Source: Kuafuiihalomonas sp039024635 (lineage in GTDB: Bacteria; Myxococcota; Kuafuiibacteriia; Kuafuiibacteriales; Kuafuiibacteriaceae). Taken from it: DNA of 37,787 bases. Below, piece by piece: positions 1 to 9,344 of this stretch. The translations under genes were made by a program, and so were the position numbers. The notes beneath the pieces are model-generated. The model had not been told where the DNA came from. It was given only the letters and a program-made list of their open reading frames with translations, and did no database searches. Each line of letters opens with the position of its first letter. The first letter of the stretch is position 1. The stretch is from the NCBI GenBank assembly GCA_039024635.1, contig JBCCQA010000041.1, positions 1 to 37,787 of the forward strand, written 5' to 3'.

Positions 1-3000
1 AAAATCATTTCGGATCTCCGTGATGTAGTTCTCCAGGTTGAAGTCTCCAGCCGAGACCATTCGGGTGAGAAAGAGCTGATCCCGGGCCGCGTAGCTCTGG
101 CTCGTATAGTACTCGTAGACGAGCGTCAGCCGGTACGCCTCTTCCAGTGCGTCTCGAAAGGCGAGCTCGGCGTTGAGAACGGCGTCATTTCGGTAGATTC
201 GGATGTTCGGATTGTTGCGTGCCGCCTGTACGTTGATGGACAGCTCTAGGGCCTCATCACGCTCCAGCTCGGTACGACGAGCGACCTGTCGAGTCTTCGA
301 GACCTCACTCAGAGCCAAACCCAAGCGTAGCTGTGCCGACAGCAGCGAGAGCTGAAGCTCCTTGAGCTGAAGGAGCTGGTTCTGAATCTCGTAGAAGATC
401 TCGGTGCGCGCGATTGTGCACTGCTGGAGCTCTACCCAGCGGGCGTTCGCCCGTTCGAGCGAGGCTTTCTCGTCTCGAAGACCCGCGGCGATGCCCTGCT
501 GCACCAAGGTGCCCTCGACCTGGATGGCCGAAGCCGACAGGATGGTCCCTGCTCCGACAGCGGCGGAAGGGCATTCGAGTGGGGCGCAGGAGAGGGTCTG
601 GGCAACGGATACGGCGGTGTCGAAGACCTGTAGCCCCGCTTTGAGGAGGTTCTCGGAGAGGACGATCTCCTCCTGTACGTTGAACGACTCCTGTGCCGTT
701 ACGAAGTTCGCGTTGGCAATGCTCGCTTGAATCTTGCAGACGTCTTCGACTCGCTTCTCCTGGTTGCGGATCCGAGTCTGCAGGTTCTCAATTTGGGTGA
801 TCACACTCCGCATGTCGAGGCGCGCCAGATCCATCTGCACAATCTGTTCGTGGATCCTACCGTTGCCGACGAAGCCGCAGGGATCTCCGTACTCGGCGTA
901 CTGCTCGCTCAGAAAAGCGAACTCCTCGATGGCCGGATACACCTGGCCATCGACACCCGTGAATACTCCGCAGAGATCTCCGAGCTGGCTCTCATAGGTT
1001 CGCGACAAACGAGTCAGCTCGGCCTGAAAGCTGGCCTCGTCGGTGTCGAAGCTCCGAGTCTCGTTGAGCGCCGTTTCCTCTCGACGACGGGCTACGTCGA
1101 GCTTGGTCTGTGCGAACTGGTAGATTCTCTCGAAGGCGTTGATGTCGACGTTGGCGCCTCCCGTGCCCAAAGCCGGAAAAGGAACGTAGTCAGGCGAGAA
1201 GCCCAGGATGTTTACCTCGTCCGTGATGGACTGATAGACGTTGCCCAGATCAAGCAGCGCCATCGAGTAGCGCTTCTGGGCACGCTCGAGCTCGATGAGG
1301 AGCTGTGGCTTGTTGGTGCCCCCAGAGATATCGTAGAGCCGGTTGATGACGTTCGCCAGAGCCACAGACTCGAGATAGGTCTGGTTGTAGGCTCTCGTGG
1401 CGACCCGACGCGCCAAGCCGCTTTCGTTGAAGCCTTGGTAGCGGCGCGCGATTTCGGCCCAAGCGCGAGAACGCTGAGTCGAGGCCCGAATCAAGCGATC
1501 GAAGTAGAGCGTGACCGTATCGGACGAAAGGAAGTTCCGCGCCAGTTCCGGCGAGCCGCTCTCCAGCGACGCCGAGATGACCTGCGACAATCGATAGAAG
1601 CGGTCGAGGGCCATGGAGTAGTACTGGACGGCCTGATGGAGCGTAAACATTTCGTAGCCGGCGATGCCCGAGATGGCGAGACCATCGTCTTCGAACTGGT
1701 CCCCGGGGAACCCGGCCGTACTGAGACCGGCCAAATCGAACCTCGACTCGAAAGCGTTGGTGTAGGCCTCGTCCCCCAGCATGATGAGCAGCTCGGAGTA
1801 GAGCTTCTCGAATCCCTCTCTGGGCTCTTCGCCCGTGACTGGGCCGGGGCTATAGTCAGCAAAGTTCTCAGCCAGGTAGTCGAATAGCGTACTCTGGTCA
1901 GGGTCATTCGGATCGGAGTAGAAGGCCTCATAAATCGACGCGAGGCAGTCGACCCTGTCCCGAATCTCTTCGATGCCTACCGGGTCGTAGCAGTAGGGCT
2001 CGGAAGTCGAGATCGGCTGGCATAGCGACGGTGTGAAGCCGAGATTTGTGCCCTCTCGATTGCGGAATCGGGTCTTGTATCGGAAAGCGTCGGCGATCGA
2101 AGCGCGCAGCCCGGTGAAGTAGACGTTCTGGTTATTGGGCCGATAGAAGGTCTTGCCTGCTCGACGATCCAGAGGATCGAAGTCGCAGACCTCACCTTGG
2201 GTGCAGGTGAAGGTCGGATCGAGCTGAGTGACGACGCTCCCGCTCGCGGTCCAGTTTTGAAGGACAGAGGCGCATGTCCCTGTGTTCTGGCACACGTGGT
2301 ACACGATTCGATTGTGCTCCGTAGCGGACGCAGTGAAGAAGGTGACGTTGCTCTCCAAAGGGCAGGCGATACGAGCGTCGCGGTACCGATTGCCGCAATC
2401 GGTCACATCGGTCCCTAGGCCGCAGACTCCGTCGACGCTCCCCGCCCCGCCGTCATTGCACTCTCCGTTGAGCGAGCGACCGCAGCTATCGTCGTTGTCC
2501 CAGCCACCAGAACCCCAGCATGAGGCGTTCTCAAAGCCGCCATTGAAGAGGCCCGTATCCTCGCACAGGTAGTGCACCTCGCTTCCCAATGACGGGGTGC
2601 AGCCGAAGACACTGCCGCTGGGCGGAACAATGGCGTCCTGCGGATCGGGATTTCCTCCTGCCACGAGGTTGGCGACGATGGAGTCTGCGTTGGCGCTCGT
2701 CACGACGTCCACGCCGAGCAGGTCAAGGATGTCCTCGGAGCATTGGACGCTCGGCGGGACGCCACCCCCCATCAGCCCGTCGGGCTGACGATTGCCTTCG
2801 TAGTCGTCTGGTACGCCGTTCGTGTTGCTGTCTTGTCGGTCCAGGTCGACCGGCCGCCGTTCGAGCAGCATGTAGCCGTAAGCCGTGAGGTCTTCGCCGC
2901 CGAGGAAAGACGGAAACGTCTCACGGAAAATAATGAAGACGGTGCTTTGGTCGATCATGGCTCCGTCCAGGAGCTTCACTCGACGACGGATGATCTCGCC

Positions 3001-5349
3001 GTTGGGAATCGGATTGCCGAGGGCAAGGGATCGATTCTCGATCTGTACGTCGGGTTCGATGTTCTCGATGGGCGCGTCGTAGCCGGGCAGGCGAAAGTCC
3101 ACGCACCACTTCTGTTCGTAGAAACCGCCGTCAATCTCTACATCGGCCAAGAAGCCAGGAACGAGCCACGGCATGTCCTGCTCCACGAAGCCGCCCGCGC
3201 AAGCTGCATCGCGCGGCTTGGGATAGCGCCCCCCGATATCGATATCGAGTAGCAGCCCGTCTCTTTCACCCGAACCCGTCGGGGTCTGGAGAAAGGTCAC
3301 GCAGTTGTCCCGGACCGTGGGGCTACAGCTATCCACGGCACCTGGGTCCTCCTCGAAGCGCATCTCGACGAGTGGATCGCCAGGATAGTGAAGGGCCGTG
3401 TTCGACACGACACGGCCCACCAGTTCTTCAGGCGCCGACGGGTCGGGCGCGTAGACGTTGATGGCCATGGGAAAGGACGACACCCCAGTGGGAATCGGCG
3501 AAGACTCGAGGTTGGTGACGTAGGGAACGGGGAAAGCGTTAGGGACGCCTTGACCGAAAAGGTAGCAGGCCCCTAAGCGAGCCACGCAGTCCCGAGAGAC
3601 CGAAGGCCAGCGCCACTGCTCAGACTCGGTTGCAACTAGGACCGCCAGCATCTCGCGCCATCCGCCGCCGAGGCCGCCATTTCGGAACGCACCCCAGCGC
3701 TGGATGAGACCGTTGGCCACGGCTACGTCCCGAACCTGTCCCTGTCGCGCCTCAACGAAACGGCGGGGACGGTCGAGCCAGCCGATGCCGCCCTGCTCCG
3801 TCGAATCGATACCAGCGTCATCGAAGTTGGCGAAGTACACCATCCGTCCAGCCCACTGACCTTCAGCCTGAGCGACATAGCTCAGGTCGACGTTCTGGCT
3901 TCCCAGCGGGCTTTCCACCTTGATGATGCCGCGCCACCGGACCGCATTCACGCCCTCACCTGCCAGCCGGACGGTGATGGTCGGACAACTCTCGTCGTTC
4001 TCGCAGTTGGGAGGAACACGTACGTCGATCGACGTGTCTGAGCTGATGAACCCGAACTCACCCATCTCCATCCACCACAATGGACAGGCGATGCCGGTGC
4101 ACGTTCCGTCCGGGGGAAGGTCGATGTTCTCCGAGCTTCCGTCTTGTCGGTTGAGGCCATGAGACGCCTTAGTCACCGTGAAGTTTACAAAGCCCGTGCT
4201 CCGATTGATGAGCTGGAACTCCTTCGTGGTCTCGACGTTCGAGAAGCCGAGGACAGGCTGGGTCACTTGGAATGTCCCGGTGTCGGGCACGAAGTTCGCC
4301 GTCACGTCGGGTGTGGTGGAGGCCATACAGTAGCCCGCCACGTTGTCTTCCGACTCGCAGATGGTGCCCGTCGGGCAGTCGTCACTGATGCCGACCGAAC
4401 AACGGGTTCGACAGACGTGCCGAAAACAGCTGAGTGCGTCGCTACAGTCTGCGTCGGTATCGCAGTTCGAATAGCAGTAGCCTTGCATGCACTGCTGAAA
4501 CTCAGGGCACTCGCCGTCCGAAGTGCACATTCGCCGGGGCTCACTTGGCAGCTTGCACTCGCCCATCTCGCAAACGAGGTTGTCGAGACAGCCATCCATG
4601 TAGCCGTCAGGGTTGCAGCGTCGAACTTCGCCGCCTTCCTCCACCAGATCTCCGCTACAAGGTGTGTAGCACTTAGGGCTGGCCGGTGGCGTCCGCTTCT
4701 GTACGACCTCGTCACCCGCACATAGACCGTTCGTACACGAGAGCCCAGGAAGACAGCTCTCGCCCGAATCGCACTGACAACCCAGGGTCCCCAAGTCGCA
4801 GTACACGCAGCGAGCGGGGTTTAGGGTCTGGTCGCACCGCGCGTTGGTCGAACATGTGTTGTTTGACCTACAGCCTCCACCGACCTGACCCGTCTGATCG
4901 ATGCAGACGTTGCCGCTGCAGGCGAGTCCAGGGTCGCAACTTCCCGCCAAGCACTCACACCCGAGCTCACCAGGAATGCAGGTCCGGGCCCTGCACAAGC
5001 CATCGACACAGGCCGACATGCCCATGCACTGGCTGCCGCCTCCGCATGCGCAACCGAGCTGACCCACCGGGCACGATTCGGACTCGCACATGTTGGCAGC
5101 GTTGCAGGTTAGAGGCTGCCCGCCGGACGTCCGGCCGCAGCTGCCTTCGAGACAGTCGCAGCCCTCGATCCCAGCAGGACAAACGACGGGACTGCACACG
5201 CCGGCTTGGCAGCTGAGACCTGCGTCGCAGCCGCCCGAGGGAAGACAGGCGCACTGGGTCGAGCCCTCTGGGCAGCCGGTGTCGTCCGCGCCGCAGGCGT
5301 ATCCGAGGCCTAAAAGAAGAGCGATGAGAACGCGTCGGAGAGCAGTCAT
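1..5349 (-). CDS. Giant cysteine-rich predicted lipoprotein, 3' end outside window
   Basis: One open frame of 1783 codons without a stop runs from ATG at 5349 to base 1 and continues beyond the window. The start has an AGGAG six bases upstream (CTCCT at 5356-5360). The N-terminus is a short signal peptide ending LGLGYAC-G, so C19 is probably lipidated, although G at -3 is atypical. Residues about 20-330 are cysteine-rich modules of the C-x-SDGEC / DADC / GLSC type common in myxobacterial surface proteins. A beta-rich stretch follows (about 330-480), then a large unassigned region. A thrombospondin-3-like calcium motif (DSNTNGVPDDYE, about 838-850) and a Notch/LNR-like motif (NGECNDGG and GLGTDVTDCG, about 955-985) follow. 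From about 1130 the protein becomes long, charged and helical, with likely coiled coils and few cysteines. It is last in a minus-strand run after an ECF sigma gene and a small lipoprotein. Function unknown; a surface or adhesive role is inference. Confidence 0.9.
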   Translation of the reverse strand, partial: MTALRRVLIALLLGLGYACGADDTGCPEGSTQCACLPSGGCDAGLSCQAGVCSPVVCPAGIEGCDCLEGSCGRTSGGQPLTCNAANMCESESCPVGQLGCACGGGSQCMGMSACVDGLCRARTCIPGELGCECLAGSCDPGLACSGNVCIDQTGQVGGGCRSNNTCSTNARCDQTLNPARCVYCDLGTLGCQCDSGESCLPGLSCTNGLCAGDEVVQKRTPPASPKCYTPCSGDLVEEGGEVRRCNPDGYMDGCLDNLVCEMGECKLPSEPRRMCTSDGECPEFQQCMQGYCYSNCDTDADCSDALSCFRHVCRTRCSVGISDDCPTGTICESEDNVAGYCMASTTPDVTANFVPDTGTFQVTQPVLGFSNVETTKEFQLINRSTGFVNFTVTKASHGLNRQDGSSENIDLPPDGTCTGIACPLWWMEMGEFGFISSDTSIDVRVPPNCENDESCPTITVRLAGEGVNAVRWRGIIKVESPLGSQNVDLSYVAQAEGQWAGRMVYFANFDDAGIDSTEQGGIGWLDRPRRFVEARQGQVRDVAVANGLIQRWGAFRNGGLGGGWREMLAVLVATESEQWRWPSVSRDCVARLGACYLFGQGVPNAFPVPYVTNLESSPIPTGVSSFPMAINVYAPDPSAPEELVGRVVSNTALHYPGDPLVEMRFEEDPGAVDSCSPTVRDNCVTFLQTPTGSGERDGLLLDIDIGGRYPKPRDAACAGGFVEQDMPWLVPGFLADVEIDGGFYEQKWCVDFRLPGYDAPIENIEPDVQIENRSLALGNPIPNGEIIRRRVKLLDGAMIDQSTVFIIFRETFPSFLGGEDLTAYGYMLLERRPVDLDRQDSNTNGVPDDYEGNRQPDGLMGGGVPPSVQCSEDILDLLGVDVVTSANADSIVANLVAGGNPDPQDAIVPPSGSVFGCTPSLGSEVHYLCEDTGLFNGGFENASCWGSGGWDNDDSCGRSLNGECNDGGAGSVDGVCGLGTDVTDCGNRYRDARIACPLESNVTFFTASATEHNRIVYHVCQNTGTCASVLQNWTASGSVVTQLDPTFTCTQGEVCDFDPLDRRAGKTFYRPNNQNVYFTGLRASIADAFRYKTRFRNREGTNLGFTPSLCQPISTSEPYCYDPVGIEEIRDRVDCLASIYEAFYSDPNDPDQSTLFDYLAENFADYSPGPVTGEEPREGFEKLYSELLIMLGDEAYTNAFESRFDLAGLSTAGFPGDQFEDDGLAISGIAGYEMFTLHQAVQYYSMALDRFYRLSQVISASLESGSPELARNFLSSDTVTLYFDRLIRASTQRSRAWAEIARRYQGFNESGLARRVATRAYNQTYLESVALANVINRLYDISGGTNKPQLLIELERAQKRYSMALLDLGNVYQSITDEVNILGFSPDYVPFPALGTGGANVDINAFERIYQFAQTKLDVARRREETALNETRSFDTDEASFQAELTRLSRTYESQLGDLCGVFTGVDGQVYPAIEEFAFLSEQYAEYGDPCGFVGNGRIHEQIVQMDLARLDMRSVITQIENLQTRIRNQEKRVEDVCKIQASIANANFVTAQESFNVQEEIVLSENLLKAGLQVFDTAVSVAQTLSCAPLECPSAAVGAGTILSASAIQVEGTLVQQGIAAGLRDEKASLERANARWVELQQCTIARTEIFYEIQNQLLQLKELQLSLLSAQLRLGLALSEVSKTRQVARRTELERDEALELSINVQAARNNPNIRIYRNDAVLNAELAFRDALEEAYRLTLVYEYYTSQSYAARDQLFLTRMVSAGDFNLENYITEIRNDF

Positions 5350-5355
5350 GTTGGG

Positions 5356-5360
5356 CTCCT
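5356..5360 (-). promoter_or_regulatory. Ribosome binding site of the giant lipoprotein gene
   Basis: AGGAG on the minus strand, six bases before the ATG at 5349. It fixes the start and lies in the 17-bp gap after the upstream lipoprotein gene. Confidence 0.7.
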
Positions 5361-5366
5361 GGAAGG

Positions 5367-5843
5367 TCAGCGGACCAAGGCCGACGCCGAAGGCAGCGGC
5401 ACCCCATTGGCATCGAAGCAGTTCACCGTCCGTACTGACAGCGCAGCGGGCGAGCCTCGAACATCGAGCTGGGTGCCCTCACCTCCGTTGAGGGAGCGCA
5501 TTCCGCCGGCGGCCAGCGCCACGGCATACCGAGGCCGCCGCGCCCTAAGGGCCCCGTCAACCCCGGGTCCCGGAGTCATCGCCAACACCTCGGCGCTGGG
5601 ACTCTCCAGCAAGACTTCGCAAGCGGTCGCCCCCGCCGCATCGATGACAAGGCGCCCTGAGGTCGTGCCGTCGTCGACGCACAGACCCTGTTCGTTGCAT
5701 GTCTGACCCGATGGGCAGCCGGTGGCAGAGCCTGGGGTGCACATGCCGCCACCCGAACCCCCGCTACTGCCGCAGGCGGTGGCGAGGCTCAGGGCCAGCG
5801 TCAGGAACGAGGCGTGTAGGATGTGAAATCGGGTGCTCTGCAT
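5367..5843 (-). CDS. Small cysteine-containing lipoprotein
   Basis: 158 residues with a classic lipoprotein signal: a hydrophobic stretch ending LSLATAC-GSSGG, with the predicted lipidated cysteine at residue 24. A Gly/Ser linker follows, then one Cys-rich module (CPSGQTCNEQGLCVDD, about residues 43-58) of the same type as those in the giant protein downstream. The rest is beta-rich with two more cysteines. GGAG lies six bases before the ATG. The stop is 17 bp from the start of the giant gene, so the two are almost certainly co-transcribed. The upstream ECF sigma gene on the same strand ends about 170 bp before this start, so it could be in the same unit or could control it. No enzymatic motif is visible. 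Function unknown; the envelope location is well supported by the signal. Confidence 0.85.
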   Translation of the reverse strand: MQSTRFHILHASFLTLALSLATACGSSGGSGGGMCTPGSATGCPSGQTCNEQGLCVDDGTTSGRLVIDAAGATACEVLLESPSAEVLAMTPGPGVDGALRARRPRYAVALAAGGMRSLNGGEGTQLDVRGSPAALSVRTVNCFDANGVPLPSASALVR

Positions 5844-6013
5844 GTCGGTCTCCGAAGGCGGTGGCCCTCATGGACGCAAGCCGACGTCGGTCATGAGGAG
5901 CCGACACGACGAGTCCGTTTTTCTGGTTTGCACCGACCAGTGTGACGGAGCGCTCTTAGCAGTGTCGGAAAACAGGCCGAACTGACGGCCGGCTAGCGTG
6001 GGCCGGACCGGAC

Positions 6014-6589
6014 TTAGCTGGCTTCGGGGTCTTGAAGCTCGAGGAGCGCGTGCAGGCGGGCCCGGGCGAAGCGCCAATCTCGCTCGACGGTTCGCTCGGT
6101 CACACCGAGAAGCTCGGCGCACTCCTGCCCCGTCAACCCACCGAAGAAGCGCATGAGGACGATTTGATGCGGACGCGGGTGCTCAGACTCGAGAACCTCG
6201 AGAGCCTGGTTGAGGGCCAGAAGCTCCTCGGCCGGAGCTTCGACTGCAAGCTCCAGGTTCTCGGCCGACACTCGACGCTGGTCCCCGCCTCGCTTCTTCC
6301 GAGCCTTGGCCCGAGCGTGCTCCACCAAGATGTCCCGCATGGCCCGGGAGGCCACGAAGAAAAAGTGGGCTCGATTGTCGAAGTCCGCGTCTCCACCGAG
6401 CACACGGAGGTAAGCCTCGTGCACCAAGGCCGTTGGCTGAAGCGTATGGTTGGGGGGACCGTTGCGCATCTTCGCCGCCGCCATGACGCGGAGCTCCTGA
6501 TAGACGCGCTTCAAAAGCGCATCCTTCGCTGGTTCGTCTCCCGACCTCGCCCGTTCCAGAAGCTGGGTTATGGGGCCGGCCTCGCTCAT
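6014..6589 (-). CDS. ECF-type RNA polymerase sigma factor (ECF43/TIGR02999-like)
   Basis: 191 residues from the ATG at 6589; the frame opens further up to 6691, but that part has no sigma similarity. Region 2 runs about 10-95 (helices around LLKRVYQELRVMAA and FFFVASRAMRDILVEHARAK). Region 4 runs about 125-185 with the helix-turn-helix LTGQECAELLGVTERTVERD. Where most ECF factors have the acidic DAED-type motif of region 2.2 to contact core polymerase, this protein reads LQPTALVHEAYL, with T53 in place of an acidic residue. That substitution marks sigma factors of the kinase-controlled ECF43 type, where phosphorylation of a threonine restores the negative charge. Two Ser/Thr kinase genes start about 100 bp away on the other strand, which fits. 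No anti-sigma gene is adjacent. Likely targets (inference) are the kinase genes and the lipoprotein genes downstream. Confidence 0.88.
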   Translation of the reverse strand: MSEAGPITQLLERARSGDEPAKDALLKRVYQELRVMAAAKMRNGPPNHTLQPTALVHEAYLRVLGGDADFDNRAHFFFVASRAMRDILVEHARAKARKKRGGDQRRVSAENLELAVEAPAEELLALNQALEVLESEHPRPHQIVLMRFFGGLTGQECAELLGVTERTVERDWRFARARLHALLELQDPEAS

Positions 6590-6689
6590 TCCCTTGGGGA
6601 AAAAACCATGTATGCGGGTTCCTGGATAGACCCGGCGCAGGGTCCGGGAAGCGGTTTCAGGGTTAGGCCGAGGACACGGAAAGGGCGTC

Positions 6690-9287
6690 ATGGACGACGC
6701 TGAGCGTCTCTACGACCAGTTCGACCGGGCGGTACGCCTGGAGGGACAAGAACGAGCCGCTCTCCTCGACGACATCGCGCAGCTGGATCCGTCCCTTCAT
6801 GCCGAACTGGTCGAGCTCCTGCGCAACGACGCAACGGCGCCGCCCGGTTTCCTTGGCGGTCCTCGTCCGTCGCCCTCCCCCAAGGCCAAACCGAGCACAC
6901 ACTGGGATAGACCCCTCGCTGGATTTCCCGAGAAGGTCGGAGGCTACCGGCTGCTTCGGGTCTTGGGCCAGGGCGGAATGGGCGTCGTGTTCGAGGCCGA
7001 GCAGTCCCGGCCGGCCCGACGGGTCGCCCTCAAGGTCATCCGCCCTCGGATGATGCAGCCCGAAGTGCTGGATCGCTTTTCCGCGGAGGCCGAGATCCTG
7101 GGACGACTCCGGCACCCGAGCATCGCCCATGTGTACGAAGCGGGGATGGATCAGTCGGCCGGGGAGACATGGCCCTACATCGCCATGGAGCTGGTGACGG
7201 GCCGCAGTCTGGAGGCGTACCTGGACGCCCGAGCCTGCAGCACCCGGGAGAGGCTCGAGCTCTTCGCCCGAATTTGCGACGCGGTGGAGCATGCGCATCA
7301 GCAAGGCGTGGTCCATCGGGACCTCAAGCCGGCCAACATCATGATCGTAGAAGCCGGCCGCGAGCAGGACGGGACCCCGAAGATCCTGGACTTCGGTGTC
7401 GCTCGAGTGGCCGGGACCGAATTCGAACACACGGGCCAGACCCAGGCGGGGGCAATCATCGGCACGCTGGGCTACATGAGTCCGGAGCAACTCCTGGGCC
7501 GTTCCTCAGAGGTCGATGCCCGCTCCGATCTCTACTCCCTTGGGGTCGTCCTCTTCCGAATGCTGACAGGACGTCTTCCCTACGACGTGCAGGACAAGTC
7601 GCTTCCGGAGGTTGTTCACCTGGTTGAGCGAGACGAACCCACCCGCATCTCGGAAGTCGTCGATGGTCTTTCACGCGACATTGAGACCATCGTGTCCAAA
7701 GCGCTGGAAAAGGACCGCGATCGCCGATACGCGTCTGCGGCCGAGCTGTCGGCAGACGTTCGACGCCACCTCGGCGACGAGCCCATCCAAGCACGGGCGC
7801 CTAGCCTTCGCTACCGGGCGGCCAAGTTCACACGGCGACACCGAGCGTTGGTGGGCGGGGTGGCTGCCACCATAGCCGCCCTCCTCGTCGGGGTCGTCAT
7901 AGCTACGTCTGCGCTCTTGCAAGTGCGTCGCGAGCGCGACGCAAAGGAAGAAGCACTCCAAATCTCTCGCGCGACCACGGCCTTCTTGACCGACATGCTC
8001 GGCGCGGCGAACCCCCGCAGCGGAGGCAAGGACGTCACCGTAGCTCAGGTCCTCGACGATGCGGGGGAGCGGATCGAGACCGCGTACCCCGACAAGCCTC
8101 TGGTCGCTGGCCGGCTGTGGCGAACCCTGGGTGAGGCCTACTTTGGTTTGGGCCTTCCTCATCAGGCGGTGGCCGTCCTACGGCGGGCGGTGGCCGCACT
8201 GTCTGAGGCCACGGGATCCACGTCGCTCGAGGTCCTGGCTGCCCGCAGGGAGCTGGGGCGCGCGCTGTTCGAAGACGAGGACCACACCTACGACGAGGCC
8301 ATGCTCGAGGTGCGGGCCGTCCTCGAGGACTACAGGGAACAGCTCGAGCCTACCGACCTCCGTATAGCGGAAACGCTGGGCGGGATGGCCATGATCGAGA
8401 TGTTCGCTGGCTCGTACGAGAAGTCGCTTGAGTACATGGAGGAGGCGAAGGAGATCGCAGATCGCTCCCGCTCGCTTCCAACACGTCTACGTGTCGATCT
8501 CTGCGCCCTGCAGGGCAACGTACACATGCGTGAAGGCACCCATCATGAAGGCCTGGTGCTCTTCAAAGCGTGCGTGGAAGACGTCATGGACAGGCTCGGA
8601 CCCGATCACCCCGACACCTTGGATCTGCTCGAAGGCATGGCGCTGACCTACCGAAATCTTGGGCAGCTGGAGGACGCGGCGCGTGTCTTTCGGCGGGTGT
8701 GGGAAAACTCGAAGCGCGTCATGGGACCGGCGTCGAGCGAGACACTGCAGACCGCCAACTTCCTCGGCCGTGTCCTGGCCGATCAGGATCGGATCGATGA
8801 CGCTTTGGAGGTCGTGGCCGAAGCCCGCAGAGCCGATGAGGCGAAACGTGGGTACGTTCAGGGCTACCTCGACTTCGCGTACGGTCGCATCCTCGCCAAG
8901 GCCGAACGCTGGACCGACGCCGAAGCGGCATTTCGCCGATCTCTGAAGCGAATCGAAATCATGGGAGCAACCGGAAGCTACTCGTACTTCGTGACGACGT
9001 TGGAGCTGGCCAAGGCGCTCCTACCTTCGAAGAAGTACGGCGAAGCCGAGAGACGCCTTCGTCGGATCCTTAAGGACATGAACTCGGCGGCCTTCGACCA
9101 CTTGAAAGACGAAGCGAACCTCCTCGTGAGCCAGGCCATGGTCCTCCAGGGCCATAGAGACATCGCTCTCAGCTGGCTCCAGGGCCTTCCAGAGCCGAAG
9201 TCCAAGGACCGAAAGGCTGCACTTCGAGCCGCTATCCAAGATCTGAGGCCCGGTGCCCGTCCGGCAGTGAGGTCCCCAAGGAGATAA
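6690..9287 (+). CDS. Transmembrane Ser/Thr protein kinase with C-terminal TPR region
   Basis: 865 residues, with GGAAAGGG four bases before the ATG. An N-terminal helical segment (1-50) typical of ECF-linked kinases is followed by a complete Hanks-type kinase domain (about 86-360). It has the glycine loop GQGGMGVV (93-100), ATP-anchoring K115, catalytic HRDLKPAN with D211, metal-binding DFG at D234, and SPEQ (264-267) after an activation loop rich in Thr. A membrane segment lies at about 386-410 and is followed by a long TPR-like helical region (about 430-850), so the TPR part is probably outside the cytoplasm. All catalytic residues are present, so it should be active. It is divergent from the ECF sigma gene and 57 bp ahead of a paralogous kinase. 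The inferred role is to phosphorylate the sigma factor in response to an envelope cue. Confidence 0.95.
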   Translation: MDDAERLYDQFDRAVRLEGQERAALLDDIAQLDPSLHAELVELLRNDATAPPGFLGGPRPSPSPKAKPSTHWDRPLAGFPEKVGGYRLLRVLGQGGMGVVFEAEQSRPARRVALKVIRPRMMQPEVLDRFSAEAEILGRLRHPSIAHVYEAGMDQSAGETWPYIAMELVTGRSLEAYLDARACSTRERLELFARICDAVEHAHQQGVVHRDLKPANIMIVEAGREQDGTPKILDFGVARVAGTEFEHTGQTQAGAIIGTLGYMSPEQLLGRSSEVDARSDLYSLGVVLFRMLTGRLPYDVQDKSLPEVVHLVERDEPTRISEVVDGLSRDIETIVSKALEKDRDRRYASAAELSADVRRHLGDEPIQARAPSLRYRAAKFTRRHRALVGGVAATIAALLVGVVIATSALLQVRRERDAKEEALQISRATTAFLTDMLGAANPRSGGKDVTVAQVLDDAGERIETAYPDKPLVAGRLWRTLGEAYFGLGLPHQAVAVLRRAVAALSEATGSTSLEVLAARRELGRALFEDEDHTYDEAMLEVRAVLEDYREQLEPTDLRIAETLGGMAMIEMFAGSYEKSLEYMEEAKEIADRSRSLPTRLRVDLCALQGNVHMREGTHHEGLVLFKACVEDVMDRLGPDHPDTLDLLEGMALTYRNLGQLEDAARVFRRVWENSKRVMGPASSETLQTANFLGRVLADQDRIDDALEVVAEARRADEAKRGYVQGYLDFAYGRILAKAERWTDAEAAFRRSLKRIEIMGATGSYSYFVTTLELAKALLPSKKYGEAERRLRRILKDMNSAAFDHLKDEANLLVSQAMVLQGHRDIALSWLQGLPEPKSKDRKAALRAAIQDLRPGARPAVRSPRR

Positions 9288-9328
9288 ACGTGGACGAGGT
9301 GCGCAAGCTTGATCTCGTGCACTCGACC

Positions 9329-9335
9329 GAAGGAG
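9329..9335 (+). promoter_or_regulatory. Ribosome binding site setting the start of the second kinase
   Basis: GAAGGAG, nine bases before GTG at 9345. This makes the GTG a better start than the ATG at 9351 (16 bases away) or an upstream TTG at 9309. Confidence 0.6.
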
Positions 9336-9344
9336 TGTCTCGCT

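Noticed and set aside
727..1887. 386-residue plus-strand open frame
   Set aside because: It lies entirely inside the giant minus-strand gene, whose frame has cysteine modules and helical structure over the same DNA. The plus-strand product has no domain resemblance.
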